Origin: Streptomyces pluripotens
GTDB taxonomy: Bacteria > Actinomycetota > Actinomycetes > Streptomycetales > Streptomycetaceae
Length of the DNA: 64,000 nt
Direction of reading: 5' to 3'
Assembly: GCF_000802245.2 (NCBI RefSeq)
Contig: NZ_CP021080.1
Span: forward strand, 1,178,001 to 1,242,000
Both the position numbers and the translations under genes were made by a program. Positions 25,778 to 33,730 of this stretch are shown here, piece after piece. Under the pieces are notes generated by a model, which was given only the letters and a program-made list of their open reading frames with translations, was not told the origin of the DNA and ran no database searches. Each line of letters opens with the position of its first letter. Position 1 is the first letter of the stretch.

Positions 25778-27229
25778 GTGACCAGACTCAGCGTCGAGAT
25801 GCTGGCAGCGGACACGCCTCCGCCCATCACTTCCGCCGGACACGCCCGGTTGGGCTTCGCCGTCCTCGTGGGCATCGCCGTGATCATCCTGCTCATCACC
25901 AGGTTCAAGCTCCACGCCTTCCTCGCACTGACCATCGGATCGCTGGCGCTCGGGACGGTCGCTGGAGCACCGCTCGACCAAGCCATCACCAGCTTCACCA
26001 CCGGGCTCGGCGGCACGGTGGCCGGAGTGGGCGTCCTGATCGCGCTCGGGGCGATCATGGGCAGGCTCCTCGCCGACTCCGGCGGCGCCGACCGGATCGT
26101 CGACACGATCCTGTCCAGATGGGGCGGTGCGGGATCGCAGGCCGCTGGGCAGAAGGGGGGCGACGGGCGGGGGCGGGGCGGCCGGGCCATGCCGTGGGCG
26201 ATGGTGGTGATCGCCTCCTTGATCGGCCTGCCACTGTTCTTCGAGGTCGGTATCGTGCTGTTGATCCCGGTCGTCCTGATGATCGCCAAGCGCGGCGACC
26301 ACTCCCTGATGCGTATCGGCATCCCGGCCCTGGCCGGCCTGTCCGTGATGCACGGTCTCATACCCCCGCACCCCGGTCCGCTGGTCGCGATCGACGCGGT
26401 GGGGGCCGACCTCGGTGTGACACTCGCGCTCGGCGTGCTGATCGCCGTCCCGACCGTGATCATCGCCGGACCACTCTTCTCAAAGGTCGCGACCCGTTGG
26501 GTGGACCTCCCAGCCCCCGGCCGGATGCTTCCGCAGCGAGCCTCAGCCGAGTTGGAGCGCCGTCCGGGCTTCGGTGCCACGCTCTCCACCGTGCTGCTGC
26601 CGGTGGTGCTGATGCTGACCAAAGCGCTGGTGGACATCGCCGTCGACGACCCGGCCGACCGAACTCAGCGGGTATGCGACGTCCTCGGCTCGCCGCTGAT
26701 CGCGCTGCTGGCCGCCGTGATCGCCAGTTTCTTCACGCTGGGCCGGCCCGCCGGGTTCGGCAAGCAGCACTTGCAGCGGACGGTCGAACAGGGCTTGATG
26801 CCCCTTGCCGGCATCCTGCTGATCGTCGGCGCGGGCGGCGGGTTCAAGCAGACGCTGATCGACTGCGGTGTGGGGCGGGCGATCCTGGACGTCTCCAGGC
26901 ACTGGCCGGTCCCGGCGCTGCTGCTCGCCTGGCTGATCGCGGTGGCGATCCGGCTGGCAACCGGGTCGGCGACGGTGGCCACGGTGTCGGCGGCGGGCCT
27001 GGTGGCACCACTCGCGGCGGACATGTCGACCACGCACGCGGCCCTCCTCGTCCTGGCCGTCGGCGCGGGCTCGCTCTTCTTCAGCCACGTCAACGACGCC
27101 GGTTTCTGGCTGGTGAAGGAGTACTTCGAACTGAGCGTCGGCCAGACCTTCAAGACCTGGTCCGTCATGGAGACGATCATCTCGGTGGTTGCGGGCGGTC
27201 TGATCCTGCTGGTGTCCGTGGTGATCTAG
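25778..27229 (+). CDS. gntP: Gluconate:H+ symporter, GntP family
   Basis: A 483-residue integral membrane transporter that imports gluconate with protons. About twelve to fourteen hydrophobic segments are visible, including GFAVLVGIAVIILLITRF, LGGTVAGVGVLIALGAIMGRLLADSGGADRI (a family hallmark), AMVVIASLIGLPLFFEVGIVLLIPV, and the C-terminal SLFFSHVNDAGFWLVKEYF signature. GTG start behind AAGGGAAC. Co-directional with gluconokinase. A strong bidirectional terminator closes the unit at 27247-27280. Confidence 0.96.
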   Translation: MTRLSVEMLAADTPPPITSAGHARLGFAVLVGIAVIILLITRFKLHAFLALTIGSLALGTVAGAPLDQAITSFTTGLGGTVAGVGVLIALGAIMGRLLADSGGADRIVDTILSRWGGAGSQAAGQKGGDGRGRGGRAMPWAMVVIASLIGLPLFFEVGIVLLIPVVLMIAKRGDHSLMRIGIPALAGLSVMHGLIPPHPGPLVAIDAVGADLGVTLALGVLIAVPTVIIAGPLFSKVATRWVDLPAPGRMLPQRASAELERRPGFGATLSTVLLPVVLMLTKALVDIAVDDPADRTQRVCDVLGSPLIALLAAVIASFFTLGRPAGFGKQHLQRTVEQGLMPLAGILLIVGAGGGFKQTLIDCGVGRAILDVSRHWPVPALLLAWLIAVAIRLATGSATVATVSAAGLVAPLAADMSTTHAALLVLAVGAGSLFFSHVNDAGFWLVKEYFELSVGQTFKTWSVMETIISVVAGGLILLVSVVI

Positions 27230-27246
27230 GCGGGGTACGGCGACGG

Positions 27247-27280
27247 CCGATGCGGCCCCGGCCAGCCGGGGCCGCATCGG
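27247..27280. terminator. Bidirectional terminator after gntP
   Basis: A perfect 15-bp inverted repeat (CCGATGCGGCCCCGG and complement) with a 4-nt loop abuts the stop of the opposing cytochrome b gene. It serves two convergent operons. Confidence 0.9.
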
Positions 27281-27910
27281 TCACGGACGCCACAACGGAT
27301 GCTCCCGCTGCGCCCACTCCCTGCTCACCGCGCCGGTCCGCAGTCCCCTCCGTGCCTCCGGGTCGCCCAGGGCCATGCCGATGTGGCCCGCCAGGACCAC
27401 TCCGATCGTCAGAGCCAGCCAGTCGTGGACGAAGGTCGCCGAGGTGCGCCACATCAGTGGCGTGAGGTGGGTGAACCACATCATCAGACCCGTGCCGAGC
27501 ATGACCAACGTCGCCCCGGCGATCCAGGCGGCGTAGATCTTCTGGCCAGCATTGAATTTGCCCGCCGGGCGGGAGGAACGCCGCTTGTCGCGGCGCATCG
27601 CGGCGCGCAGCCAGACCCGGTCGTGCGGGCCGAAGCGGTTGAGGAACCGCAGATCGGCACGGAAGGCGCGGGAGGCCAGACCCAGCAGGACCGGCACCGG
27701 CAGGGCCAGCCCCGCGCACTCGTGCACACGGACGACCAGTTCACGGCGGCCGACCAGGACCGCCAACTGCGGGATGTACAGGACGGCCGCCGTCAGCACA
27801 CACACGCCCATCAGCGCGGCCGTCATACGGTGCACCCAGCGTTCGGCATGGCTGAAGCGACCCACACGGGCGCCCGGCGGAGCGGCCGGGGTCTCAGCTC
27901 GTAGGCTCAT
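27281..27910 (-). CDS. Cytochrome b/b6 domain membrane protein
   Basis: A 209-residue integral membrane protein with about four to five helices, of the diheme cytochrome b561/formate-dehydrogenase-gamma type. Potential heme ligands are histidines in SHAERWVHRM, VRVHECAGLALPV, MWFTHL and the pair in FVHDWLALTIGVVLAGHIGM. It probably anchors, and accepts or donates electrons for, the molybdenum enzyme encoded immediately upstream, as MsrQ does for MsrP, but that partnership is inference. Its ATG lies 17 nt inside the molybdoenzyme gene, so the two are translationally coupled. Confidence 0.85.
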   Translation of the reverse strand: MSLRAETPAAPPGARVGRFSHAERWVHRMTAALMGVCVLTAAVLYIPQLAVLVGRRELVVRVHECAGLALPVPVLLGLASRAFRADLRFLNRFGPHDRVWLRAAMRRDKRRSSRPAGKFNAGQKIYAAWIAGATLVMLGTGLMMWFTHLTPLMWRTSATFVHDWLALTIGVVLAGHIGMALGDPEARRGLRTGAVSREWAQREHPLWRP

Positions 27911-28628
27911 CAGTCCGTCCGTTCGAGCGCCCCACCCAGGCATCGACGTCATAGCCCAGTTTCTCCCAATAGCCTGGTTTGACCCGGTCCGTGACCGTGA
28001 TGCCGGAGAGCCACTTGGCCGATTTGTAGAAGTACATGGGGGCCACGTAGAGGCGGACGGGGCCGCCGTGGTCATGGCCGATGTTCTTGTCCTGCATGCG
28101 CAGAGCCACCAGCACGTCCGGGCGGCGCGCCTGGTCGAGGGTGAGGCTCTCGGTGTAGGTGCCGTCGAAGCAGGTGAAGCGGATGGCCTTCGCGGAGGAG
28201 CGGACGCCCGCCGCGTCCAGCAACGTGGAGAGCCGTACCCCCTCGAAGGGGGTACCCGGGACGCGCCAGCCGGTGACGCACTGGACGTCCTTGACCAGGC
28301 GGGTCTGCGGCAGGGCACGCAGGTCGGCCAGGGTGTAGCTACGCGGGTGATCGACCAGGCCGTCAACGGTGAGACGGTAGGTCGTGGCGCTCTTGTGCGG
28401 GACGGAGGCGGCGACGGAGTAATAGCGGAAACCGCCGCCGTTGGGGAGCAGGCCGGTCAGGCCCGTGGGGTCCTTGTCGGCGACGCCACCGAGGAAGTTC
28501 TCCAGGCCGCGCTGCAGCGTGGGCGCGGCGACCACGCCGAGCGCGCCCAGGCCAAGGGTGCCGAGGAACACACGGCGGCCGACGGGAGTGCCTTTCGGTT
28601 CGGATGCCTCGGATCGTTCGGGGTTCAC
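27894..28628 (-). CDS. Tat-exported molybdopterin-dependent oxidoreductase (sulfite-oxidase/YedY fold)
   Basis: A 244-residue enzyme. The N-terminus has a Tat-like signal, GRRVFLGTLGLGALGVV, so the mature enzyme should lie outside the membrane. The molybdopterin domain contains YRLTVDGLVDHPRSYTLADLRALPQ, the molybdenum-ligand cysteine in DVQCVTGWRVPG, and GPVRLYVAPMYFYKSAKWLSGI. It lacks a C-terminal dimerisation domain, as in MsrP/YedY. Substrate is unknown; oxidised methionine is one possibility. GTG start preceded by GGGAG. Overlaps the downstream cytochrome b gene by 17 nt. Confidence 0.87.
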   Translation of the reverse strand: MNPERSEASEPKGTPVGRRVFLGTLGLGALGVVAAPTLQRGLENFLGGVADKDPTGLTGLLPNGGGFRYYSVAASVPHKSATTYRLTVDGLVDHPRSYTLADLRALPQTRLVKDVQCVTGWRVPGTPFEGVRLSTLLDAAGVRSSAKAIRFTCFDGTYTESLTLDQARRPDVLVALRMQDKNIGHDHGGPVRLYVAPMYFYKSAKWLSGITVTDRVKPGYWEKLGYDVDAWVGRSNGRTDEPTS

Positions 28629-28853
28629 GCTCCCATTCGAGCACTGGGGAGGACCCTGGGGCCAGGGAGCACGGACGCCGGTCAGCAATCCGTAATGACT
28701 TCCCGGATCCGCGGCGGCACCTCGCCCCCTGCGGCGGCTCACCCCTGTACCGACTCCGGGACGGCCGCACGCCGCTGCAGCGGCTCGCCTCCGTGCCGTC
28801 GGCCGCGGACCACTGGTGGTGATCGCGAGACCTGCACGCTTCCCGCGCGCCGC

Positions 28854-29903
28854 TCAGCAGATGCCCAGCGCCCGGGCACGCGCCGACCGAAAGGCCACCT
28901 GCGGGTCCCGGCGCCCGTACGACCAGGGCGCCGAGGTGGCGTGCTCCCCGATGCGCTGGAACAGAGCCGCCGCCTCGGCCGCACGACCGGCGCCGGACAG
29001 GGCGAAGACGAGGTGATTGAGGTCGACGTGGCGGCGGGGATGGTCATCGTGTTCCCACTCCAACCACCAGTCGAAACAGGCACGCAGGATCCGGCGGGCT
29101 CGGGGGCCGGACCAGTGCCGGGAGGTCGACGGGTCGGCCGGGGTCAGGCCGGCAGCGGCGAGGACCCGGTAGCGCTCGACGTACGCGACGACGGGCAGGA
29201 CTGCCAGCGGGGAGTCCGCGGGGGCCCCGGCGGCGGCCAGTTCGGCGAAGTCGTACACCTCGTGGGTCTCGGCCCGGCCGCCCGCGGGCCGTTCGGCGAG
29301 CCGGGCGACCACCAGATGGTGGGCATGGTGGTGCTCGGGGTGGCGGCGGCCCAGTTCCGCGAAGACGCCCAGCAGTTCGCGCTCCGGGCCGTAGGCGCGC
29401 GCGAGCAGGAGCAGGCCGAGCCAGGGGGTGGGGTCGCTGGGGGCGAGCGCTGCGGCCGTGGCACAGGCCTCGCGGGCCCGCTCGAGATCCTCCTTGCCGC
29501 GCAGCGAACGGTGGACCAGGGCCAGGGCGAACAGCGCCGCGGCATCGGCGGAGCCGGTCTCGGCGTGCAGCCAGTCGTGGGCCCAGGCAGCGGCGTAGGG
29601 CTGCCGCGCGAGCACGGTGAGGCGGTGACCACGGCGGTCCCAGTCGTCGCCGGTGCGCAGCAGCAGCGAGCGGGCCGCCTGCCAGCGGCCCTGCGTCAAG
29701 GCAGCCCGGGCGGTGCGCAGTTCCGCGTCGTCGAAGGCATCGTCGAAGGCGTCGTCGAAGGCATCGTCAAGGATGTCATCGAGGGCGTCATCGAGGACTT
29801 CGTCGCAGGCACCGCGGAAGGCGCCGGAAGCGTCCGGGACGATGCCGTTGGGCTGGTCCGTGAGGGCCCGGTGGGCACCGAGCAGAGGCGGGATTGGGGA
29901 CAC
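28854..29903 (-). CDS. Helical-repeat hypothetical protein with an acidic tetrapeptide array
   Basis: A 349-residue protein of unknown function. From residue 62 onward it reads like TPR/HEAT-type helical pairs: ARAALTQGRWQAARSLLLRTG, AAALFALALVHRSLRG, LERAREACATAAALAPSDPTPWLGL and YGPERELLGVFAELGRRHP. It resembles Streptomyces proteins built of tetratricopeptide-like units. Residues 36-59 are six units of the pattern xxDD (VLDD, ALDD, ILDD, AFDD three times), encoded by 12-bp DNA repeats, an unusual acidic array. GTG start with AGGAAG about 8 nt upstream. No signal or membrane segment. Confidence 0.72.
   Translation of the reverse strand: MSPIPPLLGAHRALTDQPNGIVPDASGAFRGACDEVLDDALDDILDDAFDDAFDDAFDDAELRTARAALTQGRWQAARSLLLRTGDDWDRRGHRLTVLARQPYAAAWAHDWLHAETGSADAAALFALALVHRSLRGKEDLERAREACATAAALAPSDPTPWLGLLLLARAYGPERELLGVFAELGRRHPEHHHAHHLVVARLAERPAGGRAETHEVYDFAELAAAGAPADSPLAVLPVVAYVERYRVLAAAGLTPADPSTSRHWSGPRARRILRACFDWWLEWEHDDHPRRHVDLNHLVFALSGAGRAAEAAALFQRIGEHATSAPWSYGRRDPQVAFRSARARALGIC
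29727..29798 (-). repeat. Six 12-bp tandem repeats encoding xxDD units
   Basis: Seventy-two bases carry six in-frame copies of a 12-bp unit close to gtcgaaggcatc (as read on the plus strand). The product is an acidic, amphipathic stretch. The last three units are nearly identical, suggesting recent expansion. Confidence 0.85.
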
Positions 29904-30282
29904 CGCAGGACTTCCTGTTTCTCAGGCTGCCATCGAACGATCACTCACAGCAAACCCTCAGCCAAGGGTCACGTCAAGCGGAACGGAGGTGTTGATAACT
30001 TCACCTAACGTAGGGAGAAAGCCATTTGAGGCTGATCGCCGCAGGTCGGCCGGGCCCCGGCCAACTGCCGGGCGGGTGACTGTGGCGTACACCATGGCAC
30101 CGCACAACCGGCGAGCGGACGCCGACCCACCGGTCCGGCTCCTGCGTCCGACCCGCGACCGTCCGGACCGCATGACCGATTCGACCGCCCGGTCCCGGTA
30201 CTCTCCGGAGCGATACGGCCCCGGGGCGCTACAGTCGGCCACTACGCGCTCGTGCGTCCGGCCGGATGATCGAGGTACGCAG
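29904..30282. other. 379-nt divergent intergenic region, no gene seen
   Basis: It lies between the leftward helical-repeat gene and the rightward DMT transporter, so it must hold both promoters. The AT-richer stretch around 29940-30010 (including TTGATAACTTC) is the likely promoter zone of the leftward gene. Short open frames on both strands here lack ribosome sites and codon bias. Confidence 0.6.
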
Positions 30283-31185
30283 GTGTCCGTTGTGGTTTTC
30301 CTCCTCGCCGTGAGCGCGGCGTGCTGTCTTGGGTTCGGGTTCGTGTTCCAGCAGAACGTCGCCCAACGGGCCCCACTGGGCGACTTCCTCTCGCCCAGGC
30401 TGCTACTCGACCTGATGCGGGTGCCGCGCTGGCTGGGTGGCCTCGGCCTGATGGTGGCCGGCATGACGCTGGGTGCGATCGCCCTCGCCAAGGGCGAGGT
30501 CTCCCTGGTCGAGCCGCTGCTCGCGACCAATCTGCTGTTCGCCCTCGCGCTCTCCCGCCACCAGACCAGACAGCCACTGGGGCGCCAGGGCTGGGCTGGG
30601 CTGCTGCTGCTCGCGGGCGGTGTCAGCGCGTTCATCACGGCGGGCGAGCCGCGCGCCGGCAGCGCCGTGACCAATCCCATGCGGCACTGGCTGATCATCG
30701 GTGCCGTGGTGGGTGCGGCGTTGATCCTCACGGCGTGCGCCAAGCGGTCCCGGCTGAGCTGGGGGCCGGTCCTGCTGGCCCTTGCGGCCGGCCTGCTGTA
30801 CGGCGTCCAGGACGCGCTCACCCGAGTGAGCGGCACGCGCTTCGCCGAGGGCGGCCTCACCGCGCTGCTCTCGGGGTGGCAGCCGTACGGCGTACTGGTG
30901 TGCGGAGTCACCGGGCTCATCCTGGTGCAGAGCGCGTTCGAGACGGCACCGCTGCGCATGTCGCTGCCCGCGCTCACCGCAGCCGAGCCGCTCGCCGGGA
31001 TCCTGTGCGGGGTGGGCTTCCTCGGTGACCGGCTGCACACCGACACCGGGGCGCTGGCCTGGGAAGCGGCCGGACTCGCGGCTGCGGTCGGGGGCATCGT
31101 GCTGCTCGGGCTGCACCCGGCGATGCCGTGCCGTAGCGCCGAGGCCGAGGCCGAGCTCGTCGACCGCAGTTGCCGGCACCGCTGA
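30283..31185 (+). CDS. DMT-superfamily membrane transporter
   Basis: A 300-residue protein with about nine to ten transmembrane helices of the drug/metabolite transporter class: VFLLAVSAACCLGFGFVFQQNVAQRAP, LGGLGLMVAGMTLGAIALAKGEVSLVEPLLATNLLFALAL (a hallmark of the DMT/EamA-like magnesium-transporter branch), GWAGLLLLAGGVSAFITAG, LIIGAVVGAALIL, GPVLLALAAGLLYGVQDALTR. The C-terminus is cytoplasmic and acidic. Substrate unknown. The GTG start at 30283 has GAGGT at 6 nt; the much longer open frame upstream has no coding character. Confidence 0.85.
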   Translation: MSVVVFLLAVSAACCLGFGFVFQQNVAQRAPLGDFLSPRLLLDLMRVPRWLGGLGLMVAGMTLGAIALAKGEVSLVEPLLATNLLFALALSRHQTRQPLGRQGWAGLLLLAGGVSAFITAGEPRAGSAVTNPMRHWLIIGAVVGAALILTACAKRSRLSWGPVLLALAAGLLYGVQDALTRVSGTRFAEGGLTALLSGWQPYGVLVCGVTGLILVQSAFETAPLRMSLPALTAAEPLAGILCGVGFLGDRLHTDTGALAWEAAGLAAAVGGIVLLGLHPAMPCRSAEAEAELVDRSCRHR

Positions 31186-31211
31186 ATGGGCACTCGCGGA
31201 TGTGAAGGGAT

Positions 31212-31739
31212 GTGAATGCGAACATGGACCCTGCTGACGAGATCCTCGACGTCGTCGACGAGAATGACCGGGTGGTCACCCAGTGTCCGCGCGGCGAGGT
31301 GTACGCCCGCCGATTGCGCCACCGCTGCGTGTTCATCCAGGTCCGGGACGCGGACGGCCGGCTGTTCGTCCACCGGCGCACCGCCGGCAAGCTGGTATTC
31401 CCCTCCTTGTACGACATGTTCGTCGGCGGGGTCGTCGGGGCGGGCGAGTCCTACGACGAGGCAGCACTGCGGGAGGCGGAGGAGGAACTGGGCGTGAGCG
31501 GCCTGCCCCGCCCGGCCTTCCTCTTCAAGTTCCTCTACGACGACCGGGTGGGCCGGAGTTGGTGGTCGGCGGTGTACGAGGTGCGCTGCGACCTGCCCGT
31601 GCAGCCCCAGGCGGAGGAGGTCCAGTGGTACGACTTCCTGCCCGAGGGGGAGGTCGAGCGACTCCTCGGCAGGTGGGAATGGGTACCGGACGGCCGGACG
31701 GCGTACGAGCGGCTGCGGGCGTTCCGGGCGGACCAGTGA
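31212..31739 (+). CDS. NUDIX hydrolase
   Basis: A 175-residue pyrophosphohydrolase acting on a nucleoside diphosphate linked to another moiety. The NUDIX box is complete: GGVVGAGESYDEAALREAEEELGV near residues 72-95, preceded by RRTAGKLVFPSLYDMFVG, typical of the isopentenyl-diphosphate-isomerase-like or YfcD-type branch. Starts are uncertain: a GTG at 31212 sits very close to AAGGGA, and an ATG four codons later is possible. It is followed after 21 nt by two membrane-protein genes in the same direction. Confidence 0.88.
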   Translation: MNANMDPADEILDVVDENDRVVTQCPRGEVYARRLRHRCVFIQVRDADGRLFVHRRTAGKLVFPSLYDMFVGGVVGAGESYDEAALREAEEELGVSGLPRPAFLFKFLYDDRVGRSWWSAVYEVRCDLPVQPQAEEVQWYDFLPEGEVERLLGRWEWVPDGRTAYERLRAFRADQ

Positions 31740-31760
31740 GGCGCCGGTAGGGTCCTGCAC

Positions 31761-32153
31761 GTGACGGAATTCGTACAGAATGTCCGACTGTGGTTCGCGC
31801 CGGAACAGGTGCGGGCCGAAGGGAGCACGCCCGACTACCGGTTCTCGCTGGCCAATGAGCGCACCTTCCTGGCCTGGCTGCGTACCGCGCTGGCGCTGAT
31901 CGGCGGCGGCTTCGCGGTCGACCAGTTCCTGCCGGACCTGCGCTGGGCGTGGCGGGTGGGTCTCGCCCTCGCGCTGCTGGGCGCCGGCGTGCTGTGCTCC
32001 CTGCGCGCGGTGAATCACTGGGTCCGCTGCGAGCGGGCGATGCGACGCGGCGAGGACCTGCCCGGATCCCGCTTCCCGGCACTGCTGGGCCTGGTGATCG
32101 CGGCGGTGGCGTTGGCGATGGTCGTGGTGGTGGTGGCCGGATGGGCGGGGTGA
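31761..32153 (+). CDS. YidH/DUF202 family membrane protein
   Basis: A 130-residue inner-membrane protein with the DUF202 signature: LANERTFLAWLRTALALIGGGFAVDQFLP, then two more hydrophobic segments (WRVGLALALLGAGVLCSLRAV and ALLGLVIAAVALAMVVVVVAGW). Three membrane helices in total. Function unknown. The GTG start follows GCGCCGGTAGGG. The stop overlaps the start of a second DUF202-like gene in a GTGA junction. Confidence 0.88.
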   Translation: MTEFVQNVRLWFAPEQVRAEGSTPDYRFSLANERTFLAWLRTALALIGGGFAVDQFLPDLRWAWRVGLALALLGAGVLCSLRAVNHWVRCERAMRRGEDLPGSRFPALLGLVIAAVALAMVVVVVAGWAG

Positions 32154-32476
32154 GCATGGACGAGGGGCCAGGCGGACGGGACCCGGGACTACAGCCCGAG
32201 CGCACCCGACTGGCCTGGCGACGCACCACACTGACAGCCACGGTGGTTGCCGTGCTCGCCGTGAAGACCGCACTGCACGATGGCCTGACGACCGCCGGAG
32301 TCGCCGTGTCCGCGCTGTGCTGCACACTGTGGCTCGGTTTCCTGCGGGTGACCCAACACCGCGTCCACGCGCTGACCTCTGGCACCCGACCGGCCGCACT
32401 GGCACCCCGACACGCGACCACCGCAGCGCTGTACGCAGTGGCGCTGGCCGTGTGCGCGGCTGCCCTCGTGGTCTAG
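32150..32476 (+). CDS. Second DUF202-like membrane protein
   Basis: A 108-residue protein with the same core as its neighbour: ERTRLAWRRTTLTATVVAVLAVKTALHDG, a second helix TTAGVAVSALCCTLWLGFL, and a third AALYAVALAVCAAALVV at the C-terminus. Two tandem DUF202 genes, translationally coupled, often occur together in actinobacteria and may form a heteromeric complex (inference). The start could be GTG 32150 (4-nt overlap with the upstream stop) or ATG 32156. Confidence 0.8.
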   Translation: MSMDEGPGGRDPGLQPERTRLAWRRTTLTATVVAVLAVKTALHDGLTTAGVAVSALCCTLWLGFLRVTQHRVHALTSGTRPAALAPRHATTAALYAVALAVCAAALVV

Positions 32477-32644
32477 GAGCGGCGGCGGACACCGGCACGC
32501 CGCACACGAGGGACACGGGGATGACCGCTGACCCGCTGGGCGGCGGGTACCGGCGGCCCCCTCGGCCCGTACACCGGGGAGCCGCCGGCACTATCGTGGC
32601 CCCGGTCACGTTCGACCCGCCGCCCGCTTCGTGCACTGGACGAC

Positions 32645-32662
32645 ATACCGACCGGTCGGCAT
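32645..32662. promoter_or_regulatory. Candidate TetR operator, copy A (ATACCGACCGGTCGGCAT)
   Basis: The core CCGACCGGTCGG (32648-32659) is a perfect 12-bp palindrome with additional symmetric flanking bases. It lies 40 nt upstream of the phosphotransferase/acyl-CoA dehydrogenase operon. A copy identical at 17 of 18 positions is at 54717-54734, and a related one is at 38154-38174. Confidence 0.7.
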
Positions 32663-32701
32663 CATGAGTGGAGTCCTGTTCACCCTTCGGAGGAGTGATG
32701 T

Positions 32702-33724
32702 ATGAGCGCCGACCACCCACCCGGACTCCACCTGGACCGGCTGCGCACCCTGCTCGACCGCGAACGCCCCGGTCTGGTGAACGGCCCGCTGACCGGACGG
32801 CTGATCGAGGGCGGACGGTCGAACCTCACCTATGCTCTCTCCGACGGCACCTCGAAGTGGGTCGTCCGCCGACCCCCACTGGGGCATGTCCTGGCCACCG
32901 CGCACGACATGAAGCGCGAGCACCGGGTGATCAGTGCCCTGCATCCAACCCGGGTACCGGTCCCGCAACCCGTACTGTTGTGCGAGGACGAGGAGGTCCT
33001 CGGGGCGCCCTTCTACGTCATGGAGTTCGTCGAGGGCACCCCGTACCGCACCGCCCAGCAGCTGGCCCCGCTCGGTGAACAGCGCACCCGCGACGCGGTG
33101 CTGTCCCTGGTGGACACGCTGGTCGACCTGCATGCCGTGGACCCCGCTGACGTGGGCCTCGCCGACTTCGGCCGGCCGGAAGGCTTCCTGGATCGGCAAC
33201 TGCGCCGCTGGGGCAAGCAGTTGGACGCCTCCCGCAACCGCGACCTGCCCGGCATCGACGAGCTCCACGCGGCGCTCGGACGCGCGCTGCCGACCTCCCC
33301 GGCCCCAGCGGTCGTACACGGCGACTACCGGCTCGACAACGTCCTGATCGGCGAGGACGACCGGATCAAGGCCGTCCTCGACTGGGAGATGTCGACGCTC
33401 GGCGACCCGCTGACCGACCTGGGCCTGTTGGTGATGTACAGCCGGCCGCTCGGCATGCCCGACTCTCCGGTCTCCACCACCGCCGAGGCCCCCGGGCACC
33501 CGTCCCCACAGGAGCTGATCGACCGGTACGCCGCGCGCTCGGGGCGCGACGTCAGCACGGTCCCCTGGTACACGGCGTTCGCCTGGTTCAAGCTCGCCGT
33601 GATCCTGGAGGGCATCCACTACCGGTACACGCTGGGCAGGACGGTCGGGCCGGGCTTCGACCGCATCGGCGAACTCGTACCCGTCTTCATCAACCACGGA
33701 CTGACGACTCTCCAGGAAGGCTGA
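32702..33724 (+). CDS. Phosphotransferase family protein (ACAD10/11-like kinase domain)
   Basis: A 340-residue member of the aminoglycoside-phosphotransferase/choline-kinase fold. It has a kinase-like N-lobe (LIEGGRSNLTYALSDGTSKWVVRRPP, with nucleotide-binding Gly and Lys/Arg positions), the catalytic loop VVHGDYRLDNVLIGEDDRI near residue 202 and the metal motif DWEMSTLGDPLTDLG near 222. Its closest architecture is the kinase domain of animal ACAD10/ACAD11, where it phosphorylates 4-hydroxyacyl-CoA to allow catabolism by a linked dehydrogenase. Here the partner dehydrogenase follows after only 6 nt. GGAGGAG ribosome site. Confidence 0.9.
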   Translation: MSADHPPGLHLDRLRTLLDRERPGLVNGPLTGRLIEGGRSNLTYALSDGTSKWVVRRPPLGHVLATAHDMKREHRVISALHPTRVPVPQPVLLCEDEEVLGAPFYVMEFVEGTPYRTAQQLAPLGEQRTRDAVLSLVDTLVDLHAVDPADVGLADFGRPEGFLDRQLRRWGKQLDASRNRDLPGIDELHAALGRALPTSPAPAVVHGDYRLDNVLIGEDDRIKAVLDWEMSTLGDPLTDLGLLVMYSRPLGMPDSPVSTTAEAPGHPSPQELIDRYAARSGRDVSTVPWYTAFAWFKLAVILEGIHYRYTLGRTVGPGFDRIGELVPVFINHGLTTLQEG

Positions 33725-33730
33725 CCGGAC

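Noticed and set aside
29958..32720. A 920-codon minus-strand open frame
   Set aside because: It lies antisense to the DMT transporter, NUDIX and DUF202 genes, all recognisable, and its product is Arg/Ala/Ser-rich without domains.
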